The notes under the pieces: generated by a model
What the model saw: the letters and a program-made list of their open reading frames with translations, nothing else
Told to the model about the DNA's origin: nothing
Databases searched by the model: none
Source of the DNA: Amoebidium appalachense
Taxonomy: Eukaryota; Ichthyosporea
Direction of reading: 5' to 3'
Assembly: GCA_963693365.1 (NCBI GenBank)
Contig: CAVNZM010000001.1
Location: 20,770,001 to 20,834,000, forward strand
Length of the DNA: 64,000 nt
Program-made: the position numbers and the translations under genes
Shown: positions 1-24,480 of the stretch, in pieces
Numbering within the stretch: the stretch's first letter is position 1
How the letters are laid out: each line of letters begins with the position of its first letter

Positions 1-38
<38 letters not shown>

Positions 39-176
39 CGTGCACGCGCGTGTGCGCGCACGCGTGAGAGAGAGAGAGGGGGGGGGGGGGGAGAGTGTGT
101 GAGAGAGAGAGAGAGAGAGAGCGTGTGTGTGTGTGTGGGGGGGGGGGGGAGGGGGGGGGGGGGGGGGGGGGGGTGT
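1..176. repeat. (TG)n, (GA)n and poly-G block
   Basis: (TG)n, a short CG-alternating patch, (GA)n and long G runs are interrupted by short linkers. This is intron sequence of SART1 (on the minus strand after exon 14, poly-C and CT/CA). Confidence 0.9.
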
Positions 177-180
177 CGTA

Positions 181-12698
<12,518 letters not shown>

Positions 12699-13197
12699 TT
12701 TCTTTCTTTCAGAAACTCTTACCTTCTAATTAGTGACTACCTAATAAGTAGCTACCTATTCCTGCTCCTGTAAATAACTTCGAAGCAAAAGCTATCATAT
12801 GTTATATATTATACTGTAGAAGTGACTTCGAAGCAAAAGCTATCATATACTACATATTATACTGTAGAAGTGAAGTGCGGTGTCAAGTTTGCAGTTCTGA
12901 AAGGAAGGGTTTCGCGTACTTGCCATATATAGCTATTGCCAACATATTCGGATGATATTCCCCGCATTCCATTGGCCCAAGTTCCCGCCTTGGTTTTGAC
13001 ACATGCATTTCCTGAAAGATCGGCCATTCTCTCACTCCAACATTTTTGTTCTCCTTCAACTGTGCTAGAAAACCCTCTCACCAAACCAAACTCCTCTGTA
13101 TACCTCTACTCTCCACTGTGCTATATACGAACATGCATGCTTCGCACCAACACTAGGCACATATAACGCTAGGACACTCATCATTCCCCTCTGCAAC
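12699..13197. promoter_or_regulatory. Putative bidirectional promoter between SART1 and AKAP17A
   Basis: This 499-bp spacer separates the two start codons of divergently transcribed splicing genes. It is AT-rich, with none of the long G/C runs or (CA)n seen on both sides. It contains a tandem duplication of a 48-bp unit at 12777-12872. Each copy carries the palindrome CTTCGAAG, and the second copy differs at a few bases. No clear TATA box can be assigned. The promoter role is inferred from gene layout. Confidence 0.6.
12777..12872. repeat. 48-bp tandem duplication in the divergent promoter region
   Basis: Two direct copies with a 48-bp period, at 12777-12824 and 12825-12872. Both start ACTTCGAAGCAAAAGC and end ACTGTAGAAGTG, and both are AT-rich in the middle. 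The copies differ only in a short central stretch (GTTATAT versus CTACAT). The duplication lies about midway to the upstream side of the SART1 start. Confidence 0.9.
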
Positions 13198-13813
13198 ATG
13201 ACAGACCTGGAGGTAGTGCACACCTACCCTGTGCGGATAGTAGCACGGCCACAGGGGCTGGAGGGTGCACGTGCGGAGGAGGAACTGAGGGGCCTCCCTG
13301 TGTGGGACCTTGTGGAGACCGTGGGGGGCATGCTAAAGGGCACGGGGGTGGAGGTCAAGTGGGACAAGCGGGCCAAGGAGACGGGGGCTATAGTCCTGGC
13401 GGGGGGTACGCCAAGACACCCCAAGGCACACCCTTGCAGCTGAACTTTTTGCCTTCACAACTCTGGCATGCATTTTTCTCTCCTTTTCACCCAAAAAACC
13501 TCGAATCTCGCTGTTGATTCCCCTTGTTCATGCATTCCCATCTTCATTACACGTTCTCACCCTCGAATCGTCTCTAGGTCTGGGTTTTAAAGTTCTTTTT
13601 TCTCCCGTTTCACTTTCTGCTAGAAATACAGGCACGCACATAAACTACCATGAGCGGGCCGTGCTCCTGCAGTCGCGCTCACTCACTCACGCACACACAC
13701 ACATTCTCTCTCTCTCTCTCTTTTCACATTGTCTCCCCTCCCCCCCCCCCTCTCCCTCCCTCTACTTTACCCTACTGCTTTGAGCCCTCATTCGCCCTCT
13801 CTCTCTCTCCCTC

Positions 13814-13851
<38 letters not shown>

Positions 13852-14660
13852 CTCCCTCTCTCCCTCCCCTCTCTCTCTCTCTCCCTCTCCCTCTCTCCCT
13901 CCCCTCTCCCTCTCTCTCTCTCTCTCCCCCCTCTCTCTCCCCCCCCTCTCTCTCTCCCCCTCTCTCTCTCCCTCCCTCCCTCCCCCCCCCTCTCCCTCTC
14001 TCTCCACCTCTCCTCCTCTCCCCTCCCCCCTCTCCCTCTCTCTCCCCCTCTCCCTCTCCCTCCCCCTCTCCCTCCCCTCCCCTCCCCCCCTTCACCCGGT
14101 TAGCCACACGGGCGCACAAAGGAAGCAGGGGGTGGTCTGGTGTGTCTACAGTGTGCCCTTGCAAGACAATGAAATCGGTTTTCTTTTGGGAGGTGGGAGG
14201 AGAGATAATGGCAGACAGGAAACTCATGTGCAAAGTGACCACCAACACATATTGCTTTGTTAAAGAAACACGAGCAGTGAACGCTAACACTGGGCTTATA
14301 GATGCCACGTCCGACCAGACACGCAGTGAGGCTGTTGCTGCAGTGGACGGCAAGACGGTCAAATTGAGGAATGTGGCCTGCAGACTGGTGCTGGTGGTTA
14401 AAGCACAGGGGGGCAGGAGGAAGGTGGACTGGGAGAGATATTTCTTTAAGGGGGAGAGGGCCTTTGAAACCATGCTCGAAGGTGTGTGCCCACGTGGATA
14501 ATGGTGCCTTTTGGCCCATGGCCCCAGGGGGGTTGGGTGTGGGTGTGTGTATTGTGGGGCCCACCGGGGGGGGGGGGGGGGGGTTCGATGTGTGTTCATG
14601 GGGTTATTTCCCACCTGCTGCGTGTTGGTTTCCTTCTTTTGTGTGCGTGTGTGTGTGTGC

Positions 14661-14716
<56 letters not shown>

Positions 14717-15826
14717 TTTCTTTTGACGGAAGTCATTGATGTGGTAATTTTATTAGGAGGTAGGGGAGGTGGAGTTTTTTTTCTGACTCGTGCCTCTAAA
14801 AATGAGGTGGTGTGTGGGGGGGGGGGGGGGGGGGGGGGGGGGTTGAGGGTTAGGAAGAAGGCGGAATGATTCCCCCCATCCCCACGACGTGCACACACAC
14901 CTTCCCACTTTGTTGCCTAGCCATGCCACGATGAAGTTACACAGATATTGGATGGTGTGTGTCTCACGTGTCTCTGTGTGCTTGCAGGGGAGAGACCCGA
15001 CACGCTGTTTGTCAAAGGTCTGCCCATCGAGTGGTTCCAAACAGACACCCACGCAGATGAGGTTGTGTTTGTGGGTGACCGTGTGAACAAGGAGCAGTTA
15101 AAAGAGTTTTTTGATAGGTATGGAAAGGTAAAGTCGATAGATGTGGAGGAGGGGGAGGACAGAGAATGGAAGGAGAGAAGGAAACACAGGAAAAGAGAGG
15201 CCAAAGAAGAAACAAAGTCAAAAGGGGACAAAGAGAGGGAAAGGGAAGCGAACGGGGATAGGAAAGGTAGGAGGAGAGGAAAGAGTAGAAGCCCGATTCC
15301 GAGTGGGAAGTCGGGGAGCGAGTCGGATGGGGGAGGAGGGAGGAGGAAAAAGGGAGAGAAGAAGGAAGACCCGATGGATGCCAGTGCGTTCAACGTGTAC
15401 GTGCAGTATGCAGACTACGAGGGGTTTTGTGCCGCTATGGAAGTATTTGCAGGTGCAGGTGCTGCATCGTTGGGGTTAAAGGGGACTAGTAAGAAGGTGG
15501 AGATAGAAGCCGATTTCGATAGAAGTCGGTTTATGTCTGCGCACCATAAAAAGAAGAGGGACAGTGCGAGAGAGATAAAGAGGGAGACGGTTGTGGACGA
15601 TAGGAAACGAAAGAGGAAAGAGGCCGAGAGGAAAAGGAGGATGGAGGAAGAGAGGAAGAGACAATTGGAGCAGCAGTCGGAGGAAGAACAGAGGAGGGCA
15701 AAGGAGACACAAGAGAGGGAGGCACGAGAGAAGAAGGAGAGAAGAAAGAGGGAGAGGCTGGAGGCAGAGAGGCGTGCAAAGGAGCAGCAGGAGAGGTGCG
15801 TGTGTGCTTGGGGTTGTGTGTGGGTG

Positions 15827-15915
<89 letters not shown>

Positions 15916-15967
15916 CGTGTGTCTGTGTGTGTGTGTGCTTGGGCTGGTGTGTGTGTGTGTGCGTGTG

Positions 15968-16007
<40 letters not shown>

Positions 16008-16519
16008 TGGGCTGGTGTGTGTGTGTGTGCCAGTGCCTGGGCTGGTGTGCATGCGTGTGTGCCTGGGTTGGTGTGTGTGTGTGTGCCTGGGCTGGTGTGT
16101 GTGTGTGCTTGGGCTGGTGTGTGTGTGTGTGCTTGGGCTGGTGTGCATGTGTGTGTGCCAGTCCCTGGGCTGGTGTGCATGTGTGTGTGCCTGGGCTGGT
16201 GTGCATGTGTGTGTGCCTGGGCTGGTGTGTGTGTGTGTGCCTGGGCTGGTGTGTGTGTGTGTGCTTGGGCTAGTGTGTTTGGGGGGTGTTGCGGAGGGGG
16301 AAAGGGGGGGGGGGGGGGGGGGGGGGGGAGATACGTGCTTCTGTCCTTATGGGAAGCATGTGCATGCGTTGGTTTGAGGGTCGTTGGCAGCAGGGGGTGA
16401 GTAAATGACCCGTGGCATTGGGATGGCGGCGGGGCCATGTCCCGGCCTATTGAGTGTTTTATTAATGTCAATTTGGTTGTGTCTTTTGTTTTCCCTTTTC
16501 TCGCTTTTTTTTTTTTTTT

Positions 16520-16550
<31 letters not shown>

Positions 16551-16714
16551 GGTATATGCAATTTACGTGGCTGGGTATTGATTACTCTCGCCATTGTAGT
16601 GTCAGGGTTGTTGAGTGTGTTGGTGGTGGAGATGAGGAACACAGGAATTAGTGGGAATCAACAAAGAGCTGTAGACGATAATCTGCAACCCCGGGGGAGA
16701 GAGGGAGGGGCGGT

Positions 16715-16749
<35 letters not shown>

Positions 16750-18298
16750 TCGTCTCCTCCCCTCTTTCTTTCCCTCATACTTTTGTATTGTTGTTGTTGT
16801 GTTTTGAAGGGGGGCCGGGGGGGCCGGGGGGGGGGGGGGGGGGGCCATCCCGCTGACAGTTTTGGCAAGGGAAGGAGTGGGGTGTGTGTTTGTGGGGGGG
16901 GGGGGGGGGGGAGGGGGGGGCACGTGGGCAAGGAGCAAGCACGTGGGCAGGCAAAGACTGACTGCTTGCATGTGCAGGGAGTTGGAGATGCAACGACAGG
17001 CAGAGATGGAGAGGGAGAGGAGAGGGAGGGAGGAGAGGGAGAAGAGAGAGAGAGAGGAGAGAGAGGAAAAGGAGAGGAGAGAAAGGGAGGAGAGGGAAGA
17101 GAGGGAGAGGCAAGAGAGAGCGGCGAGAGAGGAGAAGGAACGGCGAGAGAGGGAGGAGAAGGTGAGTCATATGTCACCCTCACACCTACTGCTGGGGGCG
17201 GGGGGAGGGGGGAGGGGAGCCTTTTTTTCTCTTTCCTACTTTGGCATGGGAATTGAAAAGGGCTTTGACATGGGGATTGAAAAGGGGAGGGGGGAGGGGG
17301 GTCATGTCATGCGAATAACATGGATTGCACCAATACAACACTATACCACTATGCACGTGCTTGACGGGCGTGCTGGCAGGGGGAGGAGGGCGGGGGGAGG
17401 GGGGGGGGGGGGGGGGGGGGGGAGTGCATGGATGATGCGGAGGTAGAGCTGGCTGGGATGGGGTGTGTGGTCAGAGGATGAATGTGGGCCGGAGAACCTT
17501 ATAGGGTTTGACGTTATACTGCATGGGGTTGGGGGGGCGGAGGGGAGAAGGTGTTGGAGGGGGGGGGGGGGACAACAATCAGTTAGAAATGGGACAATCC
17601 TCTCTCAATCCTTCCTCCCCCCCCCCCCCCCCCCCCCCCCCCTCCCCCCCAAAAAAAGCACACTCACAACATACACTCCACCAGAATCACACACACACAC
17701 ACACACACACACATATGCACATGCACACATACGCACGCACACACACACAACACACACACATAGACACACACGGCGCGTGCGCACTCAGGCTCACTCACAC
17801 ACATTAGACTTTTTCTTTTCAGGGCCGGTACAGAAGAAAGGTGTTTGCTCGGCCAACATATGCTCGGGAATAGCGCGGATGGGAGGGGGAGGGGGGGGGG
17901 GGAGTTGGGGAAGATTTTATGGCTGATATGTGGGCGTACAGGAGAGGATTATTCGAGAAACACGTGAGCGTGAGCTACGCAAACTGTTTGATGCCCGGCG
18001 CAAGATCCAACAGCACGTGCTTTCGGAGCTACTGCATGCAGCAGCAGCAGAGATCGAAGAGAAACTGAGGGTGGAGGAGGAGAGGAGGGAGAAGGAAAGG
18101 AGGGAGAGGGAGGAGTTGGAGAGGAGGGCCAGGGAGGAGAGGTTGGTGGTGGAGTTGCAGGAGAGGATTAAAGAGAACGAGAGACTCAAGGGTTTGCTGG
18201 AGGAGAAGATTGCCCAAAAAAGGAAGGCCCTAGAGGAGACAGCCAATCACAGGGCTGGAAAGAGGTCACGTGGGTCGGCGATGAATGGTGTGTCATAG
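13198..18298 (+). CDS. AKAP17A: AKAP17A/SFRS17A-type splicing factor
   Basis: Homologue of AKAP17A (XE7, splicing factor 17A), a nuclear speckle protein with an N-terminal RRM-like region and a long charged coiled coil; the vertebrate protein also anchors protein kinase A. Five exons, 13198-13405, 14152-14481, 14988-15795, 16978-17161 and 17942-18298, are phase-consistent and give 628 residues. Diagnostic blocks are VDGKTVKL (exon 2), the junction motif [17 protein letters not shown] across exons 2-3, a short [13 protein letters not shown] segment, then [13 protein letters not shown]. From about residue 300 to the end the chain is almost wholly E/R/K coiled coil. Between the RRM half-blocks sits a lysine/arginine insert. 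Intron 3 holds a long minisatellite. Whether the PKA-binding helices of the vertebrate protein are conserved cannot be judged by eye. Exon 1 is the least conserved part; its start follows from the open frame and the donor at 13406. Confidence 0.9.
13690..14092. repeat. (CT)n/C-rich pyrimidine tract in AKAP17A intron 1
   Basis: About 400 bp of CT and CCCT repeats on the sense strand, immediately before the exon 2 acceptor region, so it may act as an extended polypyrimidine tract. Confidence 0.95.
15835..16275. repeat. (GT)n and GCTTGGGCTGGTGTG minisatellite in AKAP17A intron 3
   Basis: (GT)n is followed by about 14 units of TGTGCCTGGGCTGGTG with variable GT lengths. The block starts a few bases after the splice donor at 15796. 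Confidence 0.9.
16505..16552. repeat. T-run directly joined to G-run
   Basis: About 25 T are followed without interruption by about 22 G, one of several such T(n)G(n) junctions in the window. Confidence 0.95.
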
Positions 18299-18935
18299 CA
18301 GGGCCGTTTAAAGTTGAATGACAGGTGTGTCCCGGGGAGGGCAATGCCTTGGACATGTGCACGTAGCCTGCACTGACACATACCCCATCAATGTGCGCCT
18401 GTTTACCCTCAGACATCAAAAAGCATGATTCACGTGCGTGGCAAGCACGTAGTGACGCATCCACATGCACGCGCATACACACAGGGCACAAACACACACA
18501 CACGTGCACGGCACCGGCACGGGCAGGACATATATTACCAAGCATGAACATAGAGACATGCACATTATACAGGGCCAACCTCCACCACGCCCCTCACGTA
18601 GACACTCACACCACGTACACACATGAGAGGACACACCACACATAGTCCCACGTGCACGGGGTGATAGTGTACATGTGTGCCCAGCCAATCGAATGTAAGT
18701 GCGGGCTGGTGTATAGCCTAGCACCAATCCATATATGAACTGTACAGACCCAAATATGGAAAGAGGTGTGTGATCTGCCTGGTTGCTGTATGGGGCACCG
18801 GCCACTGAGGTCGGCATATGTGCTAGTGGCGGACGAATGAAATGGATAAATGTTTTCAAAACGGATTAAACGTAGGTCTGATTTGTGTTTTTAAACCTTC
18901 AGTAATGCTTTTTGCATTCTGAGATGCAGTCTGAG

Positions 18936-19018
<83 letters not shown>

Positions 19019-19904
19019 AACCACTACCACCAGGCTGTTAGCCTGCCCTTCTCTCGGGAAACTTACAATAAGTTCAGAAACTTTCATCTCCTGTTATGGT
19101 GCACGGTTGTATGCTTGTGCTGCCCAATGATACACCAGGCTCTCCGTCACCATGCCACGCGCACATTCTTCCGCTTCACCCAATTGAATTGGCTAGAGCA
19201 ACTCCTCCAGGTGGCGATTCTCTTTGTCTTTGCCAGTGGTAGGTTCAGCTTATTCCTGCTCGACCTGAATCACGGTGCCTTCACAACCATCAGATCTCTG
19301 GTGGCCCAAGCCGATATATTGAAACGTTAGCTCAAATAACATGGTTTTTTTAACTCTTAAGACGCCACATACGAGTCTGAGGTATCGATGCACAGTTCAG
19401 TCCAACAGCTGCCTGCAGTGATGCCGCCTCTAGCTGGGACACCATTAATTTCATGGAGCTGTTTGAGCCATATCAAAACTTGGCCGGTACTGTAGACCTC
19501 GCCCTTCCACAAACCCCTCGGGCCCGTCTGCCCACGGTCCCTTAAAAACTCACAGTTAGTCTAATTAGTGGTATGTGCCAGTCATGTGCTGCGCATGTCG
19601 CATTCCCAAGCATCACGTGCTGCTACGAACTAGGCACTGGCAGCACCACAGTAGCTTGGCACTGTGCATGTGCATGCGGCCTCCCAATATGCGGCGCCGT
19701 ATCAAAATATGCATCTGCATCCACCCTCGGCAAGAATGTTATGTTGCCGACCAACGGCTGCAGAAGCTAGATTTGTGCTCCTCTAACCCCATTTCCCCCC
19801 TCCCCCCTCCTCCCCGGGCCCCCCCCTCCCCCGGGCTCCCCCCCCCCCCTCCCCCCAGCTTCCGCGGGCCCCCTCCCCCCCCCCCTCCCCCCCCCCCTTC
19901 CCCC

Positions 19905-19957
<53 letters not shown>

Positions 19958-20164
19958 GCTCATCCTCGAGTCTCTCTCGATCAAACTGTGCAAGCCACTG
20001 CCTTCTTTTATTCTTCTTTTCTTCTTTTTTTTTTTTCTTTCTAGTTAACCAAAAACATCCCTTTTTCGAGGCTCTTAAAATTATCTGATGTGAACGAGAA
20101 CTTCAGTATCACAGTAAATCTCGGGAGGATCGGAGCAAGCCTTGATTTTGAATCTCAAAAATAT

Positions 20165-20202
<38 letters not shown>

Positions 20203-20942
20203 AGTACTGTATTGATGAATACCGAGGTCCCGCCTGGTGGTTCTTTCCCCCCCCCTCCTTCCCCCCTCCCCCCTCCCCCCCTTCCCCCGGGCATAGCCCC
20301 CCCTTCTCCCCCCCCCCCCCCCCCCTTCCCCCGCCCCCCCCACCCTTCCCCCCCCCCCCCCCCCCCCCCCTTCCCCCTCCCATTTGGGGAGGGAAGGAGG
20401 GGGGAGCTGGAGGGCACACCTGCTCGAGGGGCTCAGTCAGTGGTGGCTTCCCATACTCCTTCCCCGTACTAGCCTCAGTGTTGTTAAGGGGGGGTTGGGT
20501 CCCCCCTCCCGCCCCCCCCCCCCCCCCCCCCCCCCCCATTTGAGCCATCACCACAACCGACCGTTACATCTTCTTCCCTTCGTTTTCACAAGCGCTTCAA
20601 ATTCTGATTGGCCCAGGGGTAGTGCTATCCATTTGATCAACGTTTGTGTGTGCGTGCACGTCTGCGGAGTGACATGCAACATGTACATGTGGGTGTGCCG
20701 TGGATGTGTGTCAGTACGGTGTGAACACGGTGAGTATGTTTGACTGCCGTATGTACAACAATACAATCGGCACTGCGAATCATTTAGTGGTGTGTATGTG
20801 TGGCATCGTGCCAGATGTTAAAGTTGACAATGTGTGGACCCAACCAAGCAAGTCTAAGAAAGTGCGCTATTACATGGTAATGAATTTCCATGTGTGTACC
20901 AGAGAAGAGGGTGTGCGTGTACATGTGTGCGCGTCAAGGCCT

Positions 20943-21030
20943 CCTTGTTGGTATATAAGGTCTTGTTGGTATATAAGGTCTTGTTGGTATATAAGGTCTT
21001 GTTGGTATATAAGGTCTTGTTGGTATATAG
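20943..21030 (+). repeat. 18-bp tandem repeat, about five copies
   Basis: The unit TTGTTGGTATATAAGGTC is repeated nearly perfectly about five times. As 18 is divisible by three, every frame stays open and reads as a hexapeptide repeat. It is followed by (GT)n. Nothing around it supports translation. Confidence 0.9.
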
Positions 21031-21041
21031 GAGGTCTTCGT

Positions 21042-21093
<52 letters not shown>

Positions 21094-21173
21094 TGTGTGT
21101 GTATATGTGTCGTGTGTATATGTGTCGTGTAAATGTTGTGTGTATGTGTGTTTTATTCTATCCTGTTTTGTTT

Positions 21174-21214
<41 letters not shown>

Positions 21215-21626
21215 GGGGCTTTTGAAATAAAAGGGCTCATCAATCGCGCTATCGCATGTAAGGGACGGTCTTCCACTAAGCACCGACGGTACCCTAGCTA
21301 GGGTTATATGGTGCACTCAGCTAAGCTGAGGCATGTCTTTACCAATTGTAACAAATACACACATTTCGAGCCCAGGGGTTTCCCCCCGACCTCGCTAGTG
21401 GGGAGCTATGATGATGTTAATTTTTAGTAATAACTTAATTCAAGTTGGCACTGCAACTGGGCCACACCACTCCTGGGCGCCGGCCCCTTCAGATTTTTAG
21501 GGAATTCTTGCATTTAAAACTTTCGGAAGGGGGGGGGGGGGGGGAGGGGGGAGGGGGGGGGGGGGGGGGGGCGGGGGCAAATATCGAGGCCCCTCTTGGT
21601 CCCCGTATGCCCCTCCGGGTGCTGGG

Positions 21627-21681
<55 letters not shown>

Positions 21682-23897
21682 AGGGGGGGGGGGAGGGGGG
21701 GGGGGGGGGGGGGGGGGGGAGAGGGAGGGAGCTACCAAGCGACAGGGTGAGCGGGTCCGCCCCCTCCCTGCCGCCTTTCCCCACCATAACCGCAGGGGCA
21801 TGGGCCTCCGGGGGAGAAGGGACCCCCCCTCCCCCCCCCCTCCCCCCCCCCCCCCCCCCCCCCCAGGGCGCACGCGATGGATGGATCTCTCACCCATGAC
21901 CCCACGGTAACCTGCCAAACTGTAGTTGTTACGGTCAACCATCAAGAATATGAATTATTGAGTGCAACGTTAATTAACATGCTCTCCCGTCCGATAGGCT
22001 GTGTTCGTGGGCGCGTGTATGTGTGTGATGATTCAACGGTGTGGTGTGCCCAGTGTACAGTAGTTTCTTTTGTCTGTGCTTGCAGCATGGCTTTCAGCAT
22101 GTGTGTGCCACCGGAAACACTGTGCTCTTGACGAATATTCATGCAGCAATTCATAAGTTATGCCCGATTCGACAATCGCATGCATGTCTTTGTGTGTGTG
22201 TGTGTAGTGCCGCGTGACAATGTGTGCTACTCAGACGTGTGTTCCTCTGTGCGCACGCAGGCTTGTGTGCCACGGTGCCTCTGAGTTAAAAATTTCATGT
22301 GTGTGCCTTGATATGGCCATGGTATATACCGTGAATGATACTGTACCTGGATACTAGTCTCTGCCTGTGTGTATGTGTTCTTTGCCTGCCCACACACGTG
22401 TGTGTTTTTAGTGACATGTTTGTGTGCGTGAGCCTGCCTCAGTTTATTCAACAGTGATGTGTGCATCCATATGTACAGTACTAGCTAGAGAGAAGAAGGG
22501 GAGAGGGGGGATTAGGGGAGACTCGACGCACGGGGTCCCCGGGTGTGAGACAGAAGAACCTCTATGATGATCCAGATACGGGCCCAGTGTGCACATGTGT
22601 GTGCTTCCCATGTTGGGCCTCGTGTGTGTATGTGCAGTATCTGCGTGTACATGTGGCAGCAAGTGCACATCATATGCCATTTCACAGCGTGCACCATGTG
22701 CATGTGTGCTAGGTACCTTGGAAATACGTTTGAAAGAAAGTGTGTGTGCAAGCTTGTGGTGTGGCACGCGCACGCACTGTACCATGTGAAGACTGGAGAC
22801 GGGGCCATCTGAAGGGGGGAGGGGGGCCGGGGGGAGGGGGGGGGCGGGGGGGAGGGGGGGGGGCCGGGCCGGGGAGGGAGGGAAAGCGGGGGGGTGGGGG
22901 GGAGCAGCTTCCGTGGCACGTGCTGTAGCCTGAATTGAACTCATCAATGAACTTCAAGAACTCAAGTTGGGGATGTAGGTAAACCGTTGCTAACTTAAAA
23001 AAAAATATACGGTGCTTTCAAATCAGCATATCTGATAGCCACTCCTATGGCAGCCCGGGTTGGCTGGATGCCCCCTCCCGTACCCTTCCCCTCCCCCCTT
23101 CCCCCCCACACACACACCCGGGCCCCCTCCCCCCGCCCACCCACCCACCCACCTCACCCCTCCCCTTATGAATTGGTCACCCTGCTAACGCGAGGGTTGG
23201 GGGGTCTGGGCACTCTGGGGTGGGGTGGGGTGGGTGGGGTGGGGGGTGGGGGGGGGGGTTCGAGGAGTCAGTGGACCGGCCAGTGCAAACGGCCACAGTG
23301 GGTTCCCTCGAGTCCCCCCCCCCCCCTCCCCCCCCCTCCCCCCTCCCCCCTCCTCCCCGCCCCTCCTCCCCTCCCCCCTCCCCCTCCCCCCCAGAGGCTT
23401 CTCAAAGTTACTACTACCATTAACCGAGGATTTTTGAATTTTAATGGGATGGGGGCGAGTAGTGAATATCGGACGTACTACGCCCTGGTGGTACCCCCCT
23501 CCCTCCCCCTCCGGGGGTGGGTGGGTTCCCACAACGCCCCCCCTTTCCCCAAAGTAGCCGCCTAGGTGAGTGGAGTGGCAGGTCCTCCCCCCCCCCCCCC
23601 CCCCCCCCCCCTTCCCCCCCCCCCCCCCCCCCCCCCCCCCCTTGCACATGCACATGATCATGGCCAGAGCTCCTTTTCTACCCACCAAACATTTAAAGTA
23701 TTCTTTACTTTTCTATCTTCCTTTTTTTTTTTTTTTTTTTTTTTTTTGAGGAAATGATTCCGTTTTGGCCACTGATGCATATCTCTCTCCCTGCCCCTCC
23801 CCCCCCCCCCCCCCCCCCCTCTCCGGCCACCCCCTCCCCACCTCCCCCCTTCCCCCCCCCCCCCCCCCCACCCCCCCAACAAACACACACACATGCA

Positions 23898-24005
<108 letters not shown>

Positions 24006-24128
24006 CCGGCACCCCTTCGTGCTGGTGCTCTTCTTCTGCCGGATGCATACTCATTGTGAATATATCCTTTACAAGGTCTGCTTTGTCGTGCCTGCGGCAA
24101 ATGTCTACCACCTACTGAGGCGGTGTCT

Positions 24129-24167
<39 letters not shown>

Positions 24168-24404
24168 AAAAGGGCCGCCTGAGTAGATGTTAAAACGTCG
24201 CACGTGCGGCAACACGTCAGTATGTGTTAGGGCAAATGTGTACCCATAGCATTTTCTAACGAAACCCCCCCCCCCCCCCCCCGGCCTCTCCCGCCTCAAT
24301 CACCTCCCCCCCCCCCCCCCCCCCCTCTCCTCCTCGGGCCTTGCTCATTCTATTTAATACAAACGCAAATGCACGTGCACATGCGTGCACATACACACAC
24401 ACCC

Positions 24405-24480
<76 letters not shown>

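Noticed and set aside
17820-17941. Extra AKAP17A coding sequence upstream of the last exon
   Set aside because: The acceptor GTACAG at 17941 gives the correct phase; the upstream frame is interrupted and G-rich.
24130-24163. Retroposon poly(T)/poly(A) tail
   Set aside because: Only a T-run with no adjacent gene copy or target-site duplication visible.
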